Assembly: GCA_004322045.1 (NCBI GenBank)
Contig: SCRN01000036.1
Coordinates: forward strand, 39,758-103,757
Length of the DNA: 64,000 nt
From: Paraburkholderia sp.
Lineage (GTDB): Bacteria > Pseudomonadota > Gammaproteobacteria > Burkholderiales > Burkholderiaceae
Direction: 5' to 3'
Shown here: piece after piece, positions 55,208 to 63,261 of the stretch
How the letters are laid out: the number at the start of each line of letters is the position of its first letter
Position numbering within the stretch: position 1 is the stretch's first letter
Position numbers and translations under genes: made by a program
The notes under the pieces: model-generated
Told to the model about the DNA's origin: nothing
Seen by the model: the letters and a program-made list of their open reading frames with translations, nothing else
Databases searched by the model: none

Positions 55208-56803
55208 TTAGGTGCGGATCAGATAGTTGCGCATGAGGCCGGTGTCTTCGTGCTCGAGCATGTGGCAATGATAGAGAAACAGCCCCGTGTAACTGCCAAA
55301 ATGCATGAGCACCCGCACGCGCTCGCCGGGCATGACGAGTACCGTGTCCTTCCATCCTTCGTCGACGTATCCGCCCGAGAGCGTGGCGCGCGCAGCGGCG
55401 AGGTCGGCAGCCACCGACCGGTCGAGGACCCGAAATTGCACGTTGTGCACGTGCATCGCATGAGCCATGAGCATCATCGATTCGTCGTTGCGGAACTCCC
55501 AGATTTCGGTCGTGCCGGCCCGCACGGTTTCGGAGGACGTCACGCCGTCCATTTGGAACCGACGCCCGTTAATGCCCCACGTCATCATGCCCATTGTTAT
55601 GCCGAAGGTGCGCGGCTGCGTTGCATTTATGGCGTCCTGAGCACGTATGGGCGGCAACGGCTTGAATTTGGGCGGAAGTTGATCATGCGCCTGTTCGCGG
55701 CGGGCGACCCGGAATTTCATGATCGGAAAGTGCGCGCCCATCGGCAACGTGAGGCCACCCATCATGCCGCCCATCGCCGCGTCGCCGTCGAACGGGAGGC
55801 TGTCGAGCGCTATGTCGGTGCCGACCGGCTGACCTGCGAAATCGATCCATAAATCGACCCGCTCGGCAGGAGCGAGCGTCACGTAGGGGCGTTTCAGCGG
55901 CTGACCCAACAGACCGCCGTCGGTGCCGATCACGGTCAGCGGTACACCGTCGCGCCGCGCGAATTTGTAGATGCGGCTGTTCGATCCATTGAGCAAGCGC
56001 AGCCGGTACGCGCGCGTGGCGACAGGCAGAACGTAATCGGGTTGACCGTTGACCAGGATCCGGTCGCCGAGGAAGCCCATCATCCGTTCCATCATGCCGG
56101 ACATGCCGCCGCCCATCATGCCGCGCCCCATCATCCCGCCGGCGCGTTGTGCCAGATAGACGAACTGGTTGTCGGCATCCACCCTGCGATCCTGGATCAT
56201 CAGCGGCATGTCGTGTTCACCCTTGGGCAGGCCGAAAGCTTCTTCTTCATCGCTGACGAGCAGAAACCCAGCCTGGCCGTAATAGACCTGCGCGCCGGTG
56301 CGGCCGTCCGGGTGCGCGTGGAACCAGTACGTGCCGGCCCGATTGCGGACTTCGAATTCGTAGACATAGCGTCGCCCCGTGCCGATCGCATCGCGTGGAT
56401 GCCCGTCCAGCGCCGCGGGCACGGTCAGCCCATGCCAGTGGATGATCGTTGGCTCGGACAGCTCGTTGATGAAGTTGATCCGGATCTTTTGCCCGCGGCG
56501 TACTCGCAGGATCGGGGCATAGCCGTTGGCCACGAAACTCAGCGCGGATGGGTCACCTGCCACCACCCGGCCGTCGTAGCGCCAGACGCGCGTGGTCGGC
56601 CCAGGCCAAATCCGCAACGTGTCGCGCTTCGCGCGCAGTTCGACGATCAGATCGGGAACGAAGCCGCTGTTGGCCGACGCGGGCTGCGCAAGCGCATCGG
56701 GCGGCACGAGGGCGGCAAACGGCCAGACGGAGCCGGCCGCCATCGCAGAAGCGAGCGAGGCGCGCAGGATCGCCCGGCGCTTGGTGTTGGGTGGTTTCGT
56801 CAC
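55208..56803 (-). CDS. CueO-like multicopper oxidase
   Basis: 531 residues. The signal region (KRRAILRASLASAMAAGSVW) has twin arginines but a weak Tat motif. Copper sites are complete: TIIHWHGLTVP, YWFHAHPDGRTG, MAHAMHVHNVQFRVL and YHCHMLEHEDTGLM with the type 1 Cys, His and Met. A Met/Gly insert (GMMGRGMMGGGMSGMMER) resembles the Met-rich region of CueO that feeds substrate Cu(I). Likely a periplasmic cuprous oxidase. It is the third multicopper oxidase of the window and unlike the other two in sequence. Confidence 0.9.
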   Translation of the reverse strand: MTKPPNTKRRAILRASLASAMAAGSVWPFAALVPPDALAQPASANSGFVPDLIVELRAKRDTLRIWPGPTTRVWRYDGRVVAGDPSALSFVANGYAPILRVRRGQKIRINFINELSEPTIIHWHGLTVPAALDGHPRDAIGTGRRYVYEFEVRNRAGTYWFHAHPDGRTGAQVYYGQAGFLLVSDEEEAFGLPKGEHDMPLMIQDRRVDADNQFVYLAQRAGGMMGRGMMGGGMSGMMERMMGFLGDRILVNGQPDYVLPVATRAYRLRLLNGSNSRIYKFARRDGVPLTVIGTDGGLLGQPLKRPYVTLAPAERVDLWIDFAGQPVGTDIALDSLPFDGDAAMGGMMGGLTLPMGAHFPIMKFRVARREQAHDQLPPKFKPLPPIRAQDAINATQPRTFGITMGMMTWGINGRRFQMDGVTSSETVRAGTTEIWEFRNDESMMLMAHAMHVHNVQFRVLDRSVAADLAAARATLSGGYVDEGWKDTVLVMPGERVRVLMHFGSYTGLFLYHCHMLEHEDTGLMRNYLIRT

Positions 56804-57010
56804 GACACAGTCCCTCCAGAGCCCTTTGCTTTAGCACGCTGCCGGTGCCGGCAATACGGTACAGACGATCGCCTTTTGCGCATTTACCTCAGATCGACGG
56901 CCGCCTGACTGGCCGCTCCGCTCACTGGACGGGGCATAGACAGCCTAACCGGCTCAGGGAGCTTCGCGAGCCCTCCAACTCCGCACCGCAGCTCCCGTTG
57001 CGATCGCCGA

Positions 57011-57166
57011 TTATCGCCATGCCCGCATCGCGTCAAAACACGGCCGTGACGTACCCATCATGCCGAAGTGCATCACGGCCATGCCACCGACGCCCAGAAC
57101 GGCGAGAAGCCCGATCACTGCAAGCACGATGACGATGACCTTCAGAATCCACGAGGTGCTATCCAT
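57011..57166 (-). CDS. 51-residue single-helix membrane protein
   Basis: A short gene with a good ribosome-binding site (GAGGAAAG) before ATG 57166. The protein has one hydrophobic helix (WILKVIVIVLAVIGLLAVLG) continuing into a Met/His face (GGMAVMHFGMMGTSRP). The MHFGMMG segment is typical of small copper-island membrane peptides. It is in the minus cluster between the Met-rich protein and the CueO-like oxidase. Function unknown. Confidence 0.5.
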   Translation of the reverse strand: MDSTSWILKVIVIVLAVIGLLAVLGVGGMAVMHFGMMGTSRPCFDAMRAWR

Positions 57167-57366
57167 AGGTCTTTCCTCAACGTTTCGGGTGCGCCGTCTT
57201 CAATCGGCGCACCTTGCTTGCGCGTCCGCCCAGCGCAATGCCGATGATGTCGGGCTGAGTGGGCCATCGCTCGATCGATCGGTGATGGCGACGGCGAGTC
57301 GTGCCGGTGGTTCCGTCGGTTCATCAACCACACCATGACCGCCATCGACAGAGGGCAGATCAGCAC
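57142..57366 (-). CDS. Possible small DUF2933-like protein
   Basis: 74 codons from a GTG at 57366 (ATG at 57345 is the alternative). Only the first 17 residues look structured (LICPLSMAVMVWLMNRR, similar to the CPL-x-M helix of short DUF2933 proteins). The remainder is Arg/His-rich and may be non-coding. It overlaps the next gene by 25 bases. It could be a decayed gene. Confidence 0.3.
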   Translation of the reverse strand: MLICPLSMAVMVWLMNRRNHRHDSPSPSPIDRAMAHSARHHRHCAGRTRKQGAPIEDGAPETLRKDLWIAPRGF

Positions 57367-57459
57367 CGGCGAACGGGATCAGCCCCAGGATCTCCCTATG
57401 GAACTAAGGCGCAGCCCAGGAGCCGACGGTGGCGCTCCCAGGTCGAAGGTGCGCGCGAG

Positions 57460-57795
57460 TCAGCGCTGTGGCGAGTTTTTCACCCGGTCGGCGTACTTGC
57501 GCATGATGTTGCTCATCGCCTGCAACATGTCCGCGTGCATCAGCATGGCGTCCTTGCCGCTCAGGTATGTGCCGCTCATCGGGCAGCTACCCATGCCCAT
57601 CATGCCCATCATGCCCATCCCGCCTTGGCTCATCATCCCCATTCCGCCCTGGCCCATCGTGCCCATGCCGCCCGAATGCATCGTCGGCGGAGCCGTCTCC
57701 TGTGCGGCGGACGAATTGTCTGCCGCCTCGGCGAGCCCGGTGAATCCCACCGCAACGGCGATGAGAACGGAAAGGGGGAGTCGTTTCGTGTTCAT
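57460..57795 (-). CDS. Met/Gly-rich periplasmic protein
   Basis: 111 residues: signal peptide (LPLSVLIAVAVGFTGLAEAA), then tandem Met/Gly repeats (GGMGTMGQGGMGMMSQGG, MGMMGMMGMGSCPMSG) and a helical C-terminus (KDAMLMHADMLQAMSNIMRK). The DNA has matching short tandem repeats of GGGCATGAT type around 57590-57620. Met-dense sequence of this kind binds Cu(I) or Ag(I). It lies between DUF411 and the oxidase gene; a periplasmic copper buffer is the likely role. Confidence 0.75.
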   Translation of the reverse strand: MNTKRLPLSVLIAVAVGFTGLAEAADNSSAAQETAPPTMHSGGMGTMGQGGMGMMSQGGMGMMGMMGMGSCPMSGTYLSGKDAMLMHADMLQAMSNIMRKYADRVKNSPQR

Positions 57796-57896
57796 GTCGT
57801 GTTCCTTCGAATCCTCAGGGATTCAGTTGGGTTGAGTGAGCATGTCCTGGGCCGCCGTGTACCGCACAACCGGCCGGCGTGCAGCGGCCACGCCCA

Positions 57897-58334
57897 TCAG
57901 AAGGTCGCGAAGACCCTCGGCGCGGACCCGGACTCGAGGTAATAGATCTTGAGTGGTCCCGAGCGCGCGCCGGGCATGCCAGGAGCCCCGGTGGGCATGC
58001 CGGGCAGCGCGATGCCCTTGGTAGCGGGATGCTGCGCCAGCAGGCTCTTCACGTATCTCGCGGGGACGAGACCTTCGACCACGTAGCCGCCGACGATCGC
58101 CGTATGGCATCCCTCTAGGCTCTCGGGCACGCCGTATCGCTGGGCGACCGATGCCAGGTCTTCCGTATTGACTGTCTTCACTGTGAAGCCGTTCGCCGCG
58201 AGGTCTTTCGCCCAGGCATCGCAGCATCCGCAACTCGGGTTCTTGTACAGAGTTACGGGTATCCCGGCGGCCATCGCGGGCAATTGCACGCCGATGGCGA
58301 GTGCGGTTAGCAGGGCTAGTTTCGGGTAACGCAT
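57897..58334 (-). CDS. DUF411 periplasmic metal-binding protein
   Basis: 145 residues: signal peptide (LALLTALAIGVQLPAMAAGI), then the DUF411 thioredoxin-like fold: VTLYKNPSCGCCDAWAKDLA, LEGCHTAIVGGYVVEGLVPA, IALPGMPTGAPGMPG. CGCC is the probable metal-binding or redox site. DUF411 proteins are common in copper and silver clusters. Position directly after the split DsbD genes suggests it is kept reduced by them; that is inference. Confidence 0.88.
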   Translation of the reverse strand: MRYPKLALLTALAIGVQLPAMAAGIPVTLYKNPSCGCCDAWAKDLAANGFTVKTVNTEDLASVAQRYGVPESLEGCHTAIVGGYVVEGLVPARYVKSLLAQHPATKGIALPGMPTGAPGMPGARSGPLKIYYLESGSAPRVFATF

Positions 58335-58380
58335 GATTTCATTCCTTCATCGTGATGGGGGGACGGGTCGATTGTCCGGT

Positions 58381-58905
58381 TCAGGTTCGATTCACCGATG
58401 CGACGATATTCGCAGGCGGCAGGCAGATGCCCTGCGTGCTGCAGGCTTGCACGTGCACGACGATGCGATGCATCGGGAGGCTGGGGGGCAGCGAAAATGG
58501 AATCACCGTGCCGTCTTCGTAGACCTGGATGTGCTTGCCTTCGAGTACGACGCCGCTGTCCTTTCCGGGCGGATAGACGGCCTTTGCTTCTTGCGGCGAG
58601 CCATCGCCTTCGATCGATAGCGTGGTGGGAATGAGGTATTCGAGCGACGCCGGATTCGCATTCACGTGCCAGCCGGCGGTAATGTGCAAGGTCAGCGTGG
58701 CTTGGCGCTCATGCTCGGCGACGCTCGCGCTCACATAGTTCGACGAATTGATCATGCCGCTGCTGCCCGCAACGACGGATGCCGGTGCGGGCTTCGACGA
58801 ACCGAACTGTAACGATCCGAACTGCGACGAAGCCCAGAGTGCGACACCCGCCAGCACGGCCGCGGCCGCCGTCGCGGCGAGGATGCGATTGACGTTACGT
58901 TTCAC
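58381..58905 (-). CDS. Free-standing DsbD alpha-like domain protein
   Basis: 174 residues. One N-terminal membrane helix or uncleaved signal (ILAATAAAAVLAGVALWASS) precedes an immunoglobulin-like domain: HERQATLTLHITAGWHVNAN, PASLEYLIPTTLSIEGDGSP, VHVQACSTQGICLPP. The Cys pair C-x5-C in ACSTQGICLPP matches the catalytic Cys pair of DsbD alpha (C-x5-C followed by PP). In E. coli this domain is the N-terminus of DsbD; here it is a separate gene just after the CcdA-thioredoxin gene. It should take electrons from the membrane domain and pass them to periplasmic partners. Confidence 0.85.
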   Translation of the reverse strand: MKRNVNRILAATAAAAVLAGVALWASSQFGSLQFGSSKPAPASVVAGSSGMINSSNYVSASVAEHERQATLTLHITAGWHVNANPASLEYLIPTTLSIEGDGSPQEAKAVYPPGKDSGVVLEGKHIQVYEDGTVIPFSLPPSLPMHRIVVHVQACSTQGICLPPANIVASVNRT

Positions 58906-58918
58906 CGTCGGTTCTCCT

Positions 58919-60094
58919 TTATTTGAGCGTATTCAGCACATCCGCGAGACTGTCGCTCGTGAACAGCCCGGAAAAGCTGTGCACCTCGCGGCCGTCGCGA
59001 TCGAGCACAGCGAGGAATGGCAGGCCCGCTCCGCCATAAGAGGCGAGCAGACGCTCGAGCGCCGGGTCGGGACGCGTCAGGTCGACCTGGAATGCGGCGA
59101 TGCCGTGCCGGTGAATCGCCTGGACGATGGGATCGGACCGGTACACGGTGTGCTCGAGGATCTTGCAATTGAGGCACCACTGCGCAGTGAACTCGACGAC
59201 TGCCGGTCGCCCGAGCGCCGGCAGCAACGCGGCATCGCGGTCGTGCAGCTGCTGCCACGGAATCGCCGGAGAGAATCCGAAGCTCGCGCCGACGTAGACC
59301 GAAGCTGCGGCCACGATGCCGATGACCGTCACGGCGCGGCGCGAACCGGCGTCCTTGCGGCGCGCGAAGATTGTCACTGTCCAGGCCAGCATGCCTGCGC
59401 CGAATGCGATCGAGAGCGGCGTTTCCCAGGCCGGAGGCAGGACGCTGCGGATGAAGAAGAGCGCGGCGCCGAGCAGTATCCAGCTGAAGCTTTGGCGTAC
59501 CACGTCGGACCAGGCGCCTCCGCGCGGCAGGCGCTGGATCAGGGCGGGCCGGAGAATCAGAAGAACATAGGGCGACGCGAGCCCGAGACCGATCGACACG
59601 AAGAGCGCGACGATGTTGGGCGCGGGCTGGGCAAGCGCGAAAACCAGTACGCCGCCCAGGAGCGGGCCCGTGCACGGTGTCGACAGCAGCGCGCATATCA
59701 GGCCCGAGATGAGGGGCTCGAGAAATCGTGCACCGTGCATCGACGCGAGCGTGGAGGGCAGGCGCAGGCCGTGCCAGCGGAAGTTCACGATCGCCAGCCC
59801 GATCAGCAGTGCGCTCAGCAGGATCAGCAGGATCCGCGATTGAAACAACACGCCCCACTGCAAATGCAACAGCGCCGTCGCAAGCCCGAGGGGCGCGAAA
59901 AAAAGCACCGACCCTGCAGCGAACAGGACGGCCGACGTCAAGCGCGCACTCAGTTGCCCGCCCGTTTCGCGCAGAATCGCGCGAACCTTGAGCGGGATGG
60001 CCGGCAGCACGCAGGGCGTGAGGTTGAGCAGCGCGCCCGCACCGAACGCGAGCAGGATTTGAGCGGTCAGCATCGTCGACATATCGGTGTGCAC
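58919..60094 (-). CDS. DsbD-like thiol reductase lacking the alpha domain (CcdA + thioredoxin)
   Basis: 391 residues. An eight-helix CcdA domain has the redox Cys motifs NLTPCVLP and LLSTPCTGPLLGG. It is followed by a periplasmic thioredoxin (gamma) domain (VVEFTAQWCLNCKILE, active site WCLNC). It moves electrons from cytoplasmic thioredoxin to the periplasm. The N-terminal alpha domain of classical DsbD is encoded separately 13 bases downstream. Starts at 60094 and 60082 are both possible. It follows the TlpA-like gene by 3 bases. Confidence 0.88.
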   Translation of the reverse strand: MHTDMSTMLTAQILLAFGAGALLNLTPCVLPAIPLKVRAILRETGGQLSARLTSAVLFAAGSVLFFAPLGLATALLHLQWGVLFQSRILLILLSALLIGLAIVNFRWHGLRLPSTLASMHGARFLEPLISGLICALLSTPCTGPLLGGVLVFALAQPAPNIVALFVSIGLGLASPYVLLILRPALIQRLPRGGAWSDVVRQSFSWILLGAALFFIRSVLPPAWETPLSIAFGAGMLAWTVTIFARRKDAGSRRAVTVIGIVAAASVYVGASFGFSPAIPWQQLHDRDAALLPALGRPAVVEFTAQWCLNCKILEHTVYRSDPIVQAIHRHGIAAFQVDLTRPDPALERLLASYGGAGLPFLAVLDRDGREVHSFSGLFTSDSLADVLNTLK

Positions 60095-60097
60095 TCG

Positions 60098-60622
60098 TCA
60101 GGCAGGCTGGGCGAGCGCCTGCTCGATCAGGCGGTGGAAAACCTGGAAGTCCGGTTCGCCGAGGATGCGCTTCAGGATTCTCCCTTGCTTGTCGACTACG
60201 AAGGTGGTGGGCGTCATTTCCACGTCGTAGAACTTCCGCTCGAGGCTCCCGTCGGCGTCGATCGTGACCTTGAACGGCAATTGCCGGGTCCGGGTGTAAT
60301 TCCTGACGTACGCCGGCGGGTCGTATTTCATCGACACCGCGACGAAATCGAAGTCCGGTCCCTTGAACTTGTTGTACGTCTCGATCATCTGCGGCATTTC
60401 CTTGACGCAGGTCGCACAGCTCGTCGCCCAGAAATCCACGATGTACACCTTGCCGCGCAGATCGCGCGTCGTGAGCTTCTCGCCCGACAACAGGACGAAC
60501 GTCGCATCCGGCACGGACTTCGTCCGGCCCAGCGCCAGGTAGGCCGAAACGAGGAGAACGACGACCGCGAGCGCGGCCGCAATCTTGGCCAACGAAAGCC
60601 GGAATCCCTGATTGACTGTCAT
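60098..60622 (-). CDS. TlpA-like membrane-anchored thioredoxin
   Basis: 174 residues. An N-terminal anchor (LAKIAAALAVVVLLVSAYLA) precedes a thioredoxin-fold domain: VYIVDFWATSCATCVKEMPQ (active site Cys-Ala-Thr-Cys), YDPPAYVRNYTRTRQLPFKV, and MTPTTFVVDKQGRIL (cis-Pro loop). TlpA/ResA-type proteins keep copper-binding thiols reduced during cytochrome oxidase or cytochrome c assembly. Location between SCO and DsbD genes fits a copper-site thiol relay. The ATG at 60622 is chosen for the anchor. Confidence 0.85.
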   Translation of the reverse strand: MTVNQGFRLSLAKIAAALAVVVLLVSAYLALGRTKSVPDATFVLLSGEKLTTRDLRGKVYIVDFWATSCATCVKEMPQMIETYNKFKGPDFDFVAVSMKYDPPAYVRNYTRTRQLPFKVTIDADGSLERKFYDVEMTPTTFVVDKQGRILKRILGEPDFQVFHRLIEQALAQPA

Positions 60623-60638
60623 GTCGTGCTCCCTGATT

Positions 60639-61292
60639 TCATTCCAGCAACTGGCGCATATCCGCAGCGAGTGTCTGCGCGTCCACGCCGCTGTCTTCGA
60701 GCACGCGGACGGCACCACTGCGGTCGAACAGGAAGACATTGCCGTTGTGCATGATGGTCTCGTCGCCTGGCTTTCCGGACGGGCCCGCGACGACTTTCAT
60801 CTGGCTCGCCGCCGCCCTGAGTTCGTCCGGCGTGCCGCGCAGTCCCAGAAAGCGCGGATCGAACCCGGTCACCCACTTCGCCAGGACGGGCAACGTGTCG
60901 CGCATCGGATCGGCGGTCACGAACAGCACTTGCACCTGATCGGCTTCCGTTCCGAGAAGCTGCATGGCGCGCGCGAGCTGGGCCATCGTCGCCGGGCACT
61001 CGTCCGGGCAGTGTGTATAGCCGAAGAACAGGGCAATCACCTTGCCGCGGAAGTCCGTGAGCGTACGGCGCCTGCCGGTGTGATCGGTCATCGCGACCGT
61101 CAAAGTCATCGGGGCGCCGCTGATGTCAGTGCCCTTGAAAACCGGCTTCCGACTGCATGCGAACAGGAGCATTGCCGCAGGTACGACCAGGAGCCGGTGC
61201 AACGCGGCGCGCCGGGTGTCGAAGCGTATCGGGTGGATGACGCGCCGCGGCTCGCGGTCGCGGGATCGAGGCGAAAAGATGAACGATGTCAT
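60639..61292 (-). CDS. SCO1/SenC-family copper protein
   Basis: 217 residues. A membrane anchor with lipobox-like Cys (LLVVPAAMLLFACSRK) precedes a thioredoxin-like SCO domain: VIALFFGYTHCPDECPATMA (Cu-binding C-x3-C), LFVTADPMRDTLPVLAKWV, and the distal His in ETIMHNGNVFLFD. SCO proteins deliver Cu to the CuA site of cytochrome c oxidase or act in thiol redox. This copy is in a copper cluster, not beside cox genes. It is reduced in principle by the TlpA-like protein encoded next. Confidence 0.9.
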   Translation of the reverse strand: MTSFIFSPRSRDREPRRVIHPIRFDTRRAALHRLLVVPAAMLLFACSRKPVFKGTDISGAPMTLTVAMTDHTGRRRTLTDFRGKVIALFFGYTHCPDECPATMAQLARAMQLLGTEADQVQVLFVTADPMRDTLPVLAKWVTGFDPRFLGLRGTPDELRAAASQMKVVAGPSGKPGDETIMHNGNVFLFDRSGAVRVLEDSGVDAQTLAADMRQLLE

Positions 61293-61303
61293 GAAGTTCC
61301 TCG

Positions 61304-61762
61304 TCAGCGCGCTTCTGGCGGAAACGGCTCCCGCCGGCTTTCCGTACGCTGGAAAGCTCTCTGCTCAGGCGTCCACATGGTCTTGATGTATTCGATCACG
61401 CTGCGAATCTCGAGTGGTGTCAGTTGGGTGCCGAAAGACGGCATGGTCAGGCAGCTCGTCTTGTTGAACGGATCGCGCCAGCCGTCGTGGACGAGCCGGT
61501 AGAGCATGCCGTCACCATGCTTCCATGTGTGGCCGCTCGCGTTGTGCGGCGGTGGGGGCATCTCCCCTAGTGCGTCCGGCCGCTCCCAGTTTGGCGCCCC
61601 TTCGCCGTGGACGCCGTGGCAGGAAGCGCAGTTCTGCCGGTAAATCGCTCGGCCGGCCGTGATCTGGTCGAGACCTCGCGAAAGCGCAGGCGTCGCACCG
61701 GCGTCGGCCCAGGACGCGAGCGCGAGCAATCCAGCTGCGGCGGCACGCGACGTCTTAACCAT
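61304..61762 (-). CDS. Periplasmic mono-haem cytochrome c
   Basis: 152 residues: signal peptide (AAAAGLLALASWADAGATPA), one haem motif (GRAIYRQNCASCHGVHGEGA), and a distal Met candidate (TSCLTMPSFGTQLTPLEIRS). The C-terminal helix (VIEYIKTMWTPEQRAF) is typical of small c-type cytochromes. The start at 61762 overlaps the upstream gene by 8 bases. In this cluster it could accept electrons released by copper oxidation or supply electrons; neither is shown. Confidence 0.88.
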   Translation of the reverse strand: MVKTSRAAAAGLLALASWADAGATPALSRGLDQITAGRAIYRQNCASCHGVHGEGAPNWERPDALGEMPPPPHNASGHTWKHGDGMLYRLVHDGWRDPFNKTSCLTMPSFGTQLTPLEIRSVIEYIKTMWTPEQRAFQRTESRREPFPPEAR

Positions 61763-62654
61763 CGAGTCGCTCCCACGTGCCGGCGTGGTCCCGGCTGCGA
61801 TATACCGCTGCGCCTCCGGCCGCATAGAGCACGCCGTCCGGCGTGACCAGCAACGCAGTAAGCGCCGGGCCGGGGGCATTGAGACGTGTCCATTGTTCGC
61901 CGCCATTCGAGCTCAGCAGGATTTCCTTGCCCGTCGCCGCATAGATCTGCTGCGGCTGTCGCGGATCGTAGGCGACGGCGTTCACCTTGCCGTCTAGCCC
62001 GCCGGCATTGCGCCAGCCGCAGAAACAGTCCATCGAGCGCCGCACGCCGCTGGCTGTCGCCGCGAACAGCCAGCCAGTCTGCATGCTGCCGGGCATGTTT
62101 GAGTGAATGAGCTGCAGGATGGCTTCTCGCGGCCCCCGATCCATCAACCGCCAATTCAGGCCGCCTTGTCGGCTTCGGAAGATTCCGCGTCCGGCCACAT
62201 AGACGTATACCGTGTCGGCCTGATCGGCATGCACGGCCACTGTTTCGACGGAACGGCCCGGCAACCCTGCGTTGCGACCTTCCCAGCTTCGGCCGTCGTT
62301 TCCGCTTCGCAGGACCCCGAGGCCCGGCCCGCCTACATAGACGAGACCGGCTTGCCGTGCCGTCGTCGCCATGGCGGAAATGCGGCCGTGCGCGCCGGGT
62401 GGCAATGCGATCCGCGTCCAGTGCAGACCGTCGTCGGCGCTCCGGTAGAGCGTTTCGGCGGTGGCCTTCAATAGCACGTGATTCTGCGCATCGAACCCCA
62501 GTGCGACGATCGGGGCGCTCGTCGTATGGGAGGCATCCGCATTCGCGGCGTGGCAGGTAAGCAAACCGACGAGGACGGCGACGGCGCCCGCGGCGCCGGA
62601 CAGCATCTTGCGCCGCGCCGGGACGGGGCGCGGACGACTTTCATGGCATGTCAT
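61755..62654 (-). CDS. YCF48-like exported beta-propeller
   Basis: 299 residues: signal peptide (GAAGAVAVLVGLLTCHAANA), then repeated propeller strands of the photosynthesis-assembly YCF48/sialidase type: LYRSADDGLHWTRIALPPGA, VLRSGNDGRSWEGRNAGLPG, IFRSRQGGLNWRLMDRGPRE, LLSSNGGEQWTRLNAPGP, VYRSRDHAGTWERLDG. The Asp-box pattern (S-x-D-x-G-x-x-W) recurs at least four times. YCF48 itself aids photosystem II assembly; the bacterial relatives are mostly unstudied. It is coupled to the cytochrome gene. The ATG at 62654 is chosen for the signal peptide. Confidence 0.8.
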   Translation of the reverse strand: MTCHESRPRPVPARRKMLSGAAGAVAVLVGLLTCHAANADASHTTSAPIVALGFDAQNHVLLKATAETLYRSADDGLHWTRIALPPGAHGRISAMATTARQAGLVYVGGPGLGVLRSGNDGRSWEGRNAGLPGRSVETVAVHADQADTVYVYVAGRGIFRSRQGGLNWRLMDRGPREAILQLIHSNMPGSMQTGWLFAATASGVRRSMDCFCGWRNAGGLDGKVNAVAYDPRQPQQIYAATGKEILLSSNGGEQWTRLNAPGPALTALLVTPDGVLYAAGGAAVYRSRDHAGTWERLDG

Positions 62655-62919
62655 CCAAGAACTCCACGAAAAACGGTCGATCTGCCGACGATCCCTTGTG
62701 CGTCGGAATCGTGCCGTGACATCGCCTGCGACGATCGATCGGCAAATCAGATTCGGCACGGCGCGCGGGTTTTCCGCTCGCGCGCGGGTTCGGGCAAACA
62801 TGGCTGTTCCGCAGCGATGGGACGCGGCGAATGGCGTACCTCGGGTACGGCGATCGTCAAGGATGAACCTACGCCAGATGACGACGGCACGTCAGCGCCA
62901 CGCTACGGAAGGCGTGAGG

Positions 62920-63261
62920 TCAGGCGAGTCGAGGTGGGCGCAGAAGCGTCTGCGGGAAGTCCTGCAGGACGAAATGTGCAGCGATTCGGGGGTATTTGAA
63001 GCGCTGGTACGGGGAATCCAGGAGGCCGGCTGCAGTGCTGAACACCGGCACCGTGAGGCCGCATGCCGCAGCGGCTTTGCAGAGTTGGCCGGTCGGCGCA
63101 TGGCGAGTAGCATCCGACCGCTGGCAACTCGTCATCATCGCCATCGCATCCAACGTCGCATGGGCGGGGCATGCCTGCGGCGCTGACCATGACGTGCCCG
63201 TTTGCGCCAGGAAGGCGACGCAAACCAGCAGCGGCAGGAGGAAGCGTAGTGTGGCGCGCAT
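62920..63261 (-). CDS. Small exported protein ending in RPPR, head of the minus copper cluster
   Basis: 113 residues: signal peptide (LRFLLPLLVCVAFLAQTGTS), several spaced cysteines (APQACPAH, MTSCQRSD, LCKAAAACGL) and the tail VLQDFPQTLLRPPRLA. It ends like the protein at 47922 (LWRPPRLV) and similarly to those at 41598 and 32818. It is the first gene of the minus cluster, 265 bases before the YCF48-like gene; that gap shows no gene. Periplasmic, function unknown. Confidence 0.6.
   Translation of the reverse strand: MRATLRFLLPLLVCVAFLAQTGTSWSAPQACPAHATLDAMAMMTSCQRSDATRHAPTGQLCKAAAACGLTVPVFSTAAGLLDSPYQRFKYPRIAAHFVLQDFPQTLLRPPRLA

Noticed and set aside
57590..57660. Short tandem repeats resembling a repeat array
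   Set aside because: They are GGNATG-type codons of the Met/Gly-rich protein gene, not a CRISPR or intergenic repeat.
58748..60754. 668-codon open frame on the plus strand opposite DsbD and TlpA genes
   Set aside because: It mirrors several clear minus-strand genes across their boundaries; Arg/Gln-rich low-complexity product typical of antisense frames in high-GC DNA.
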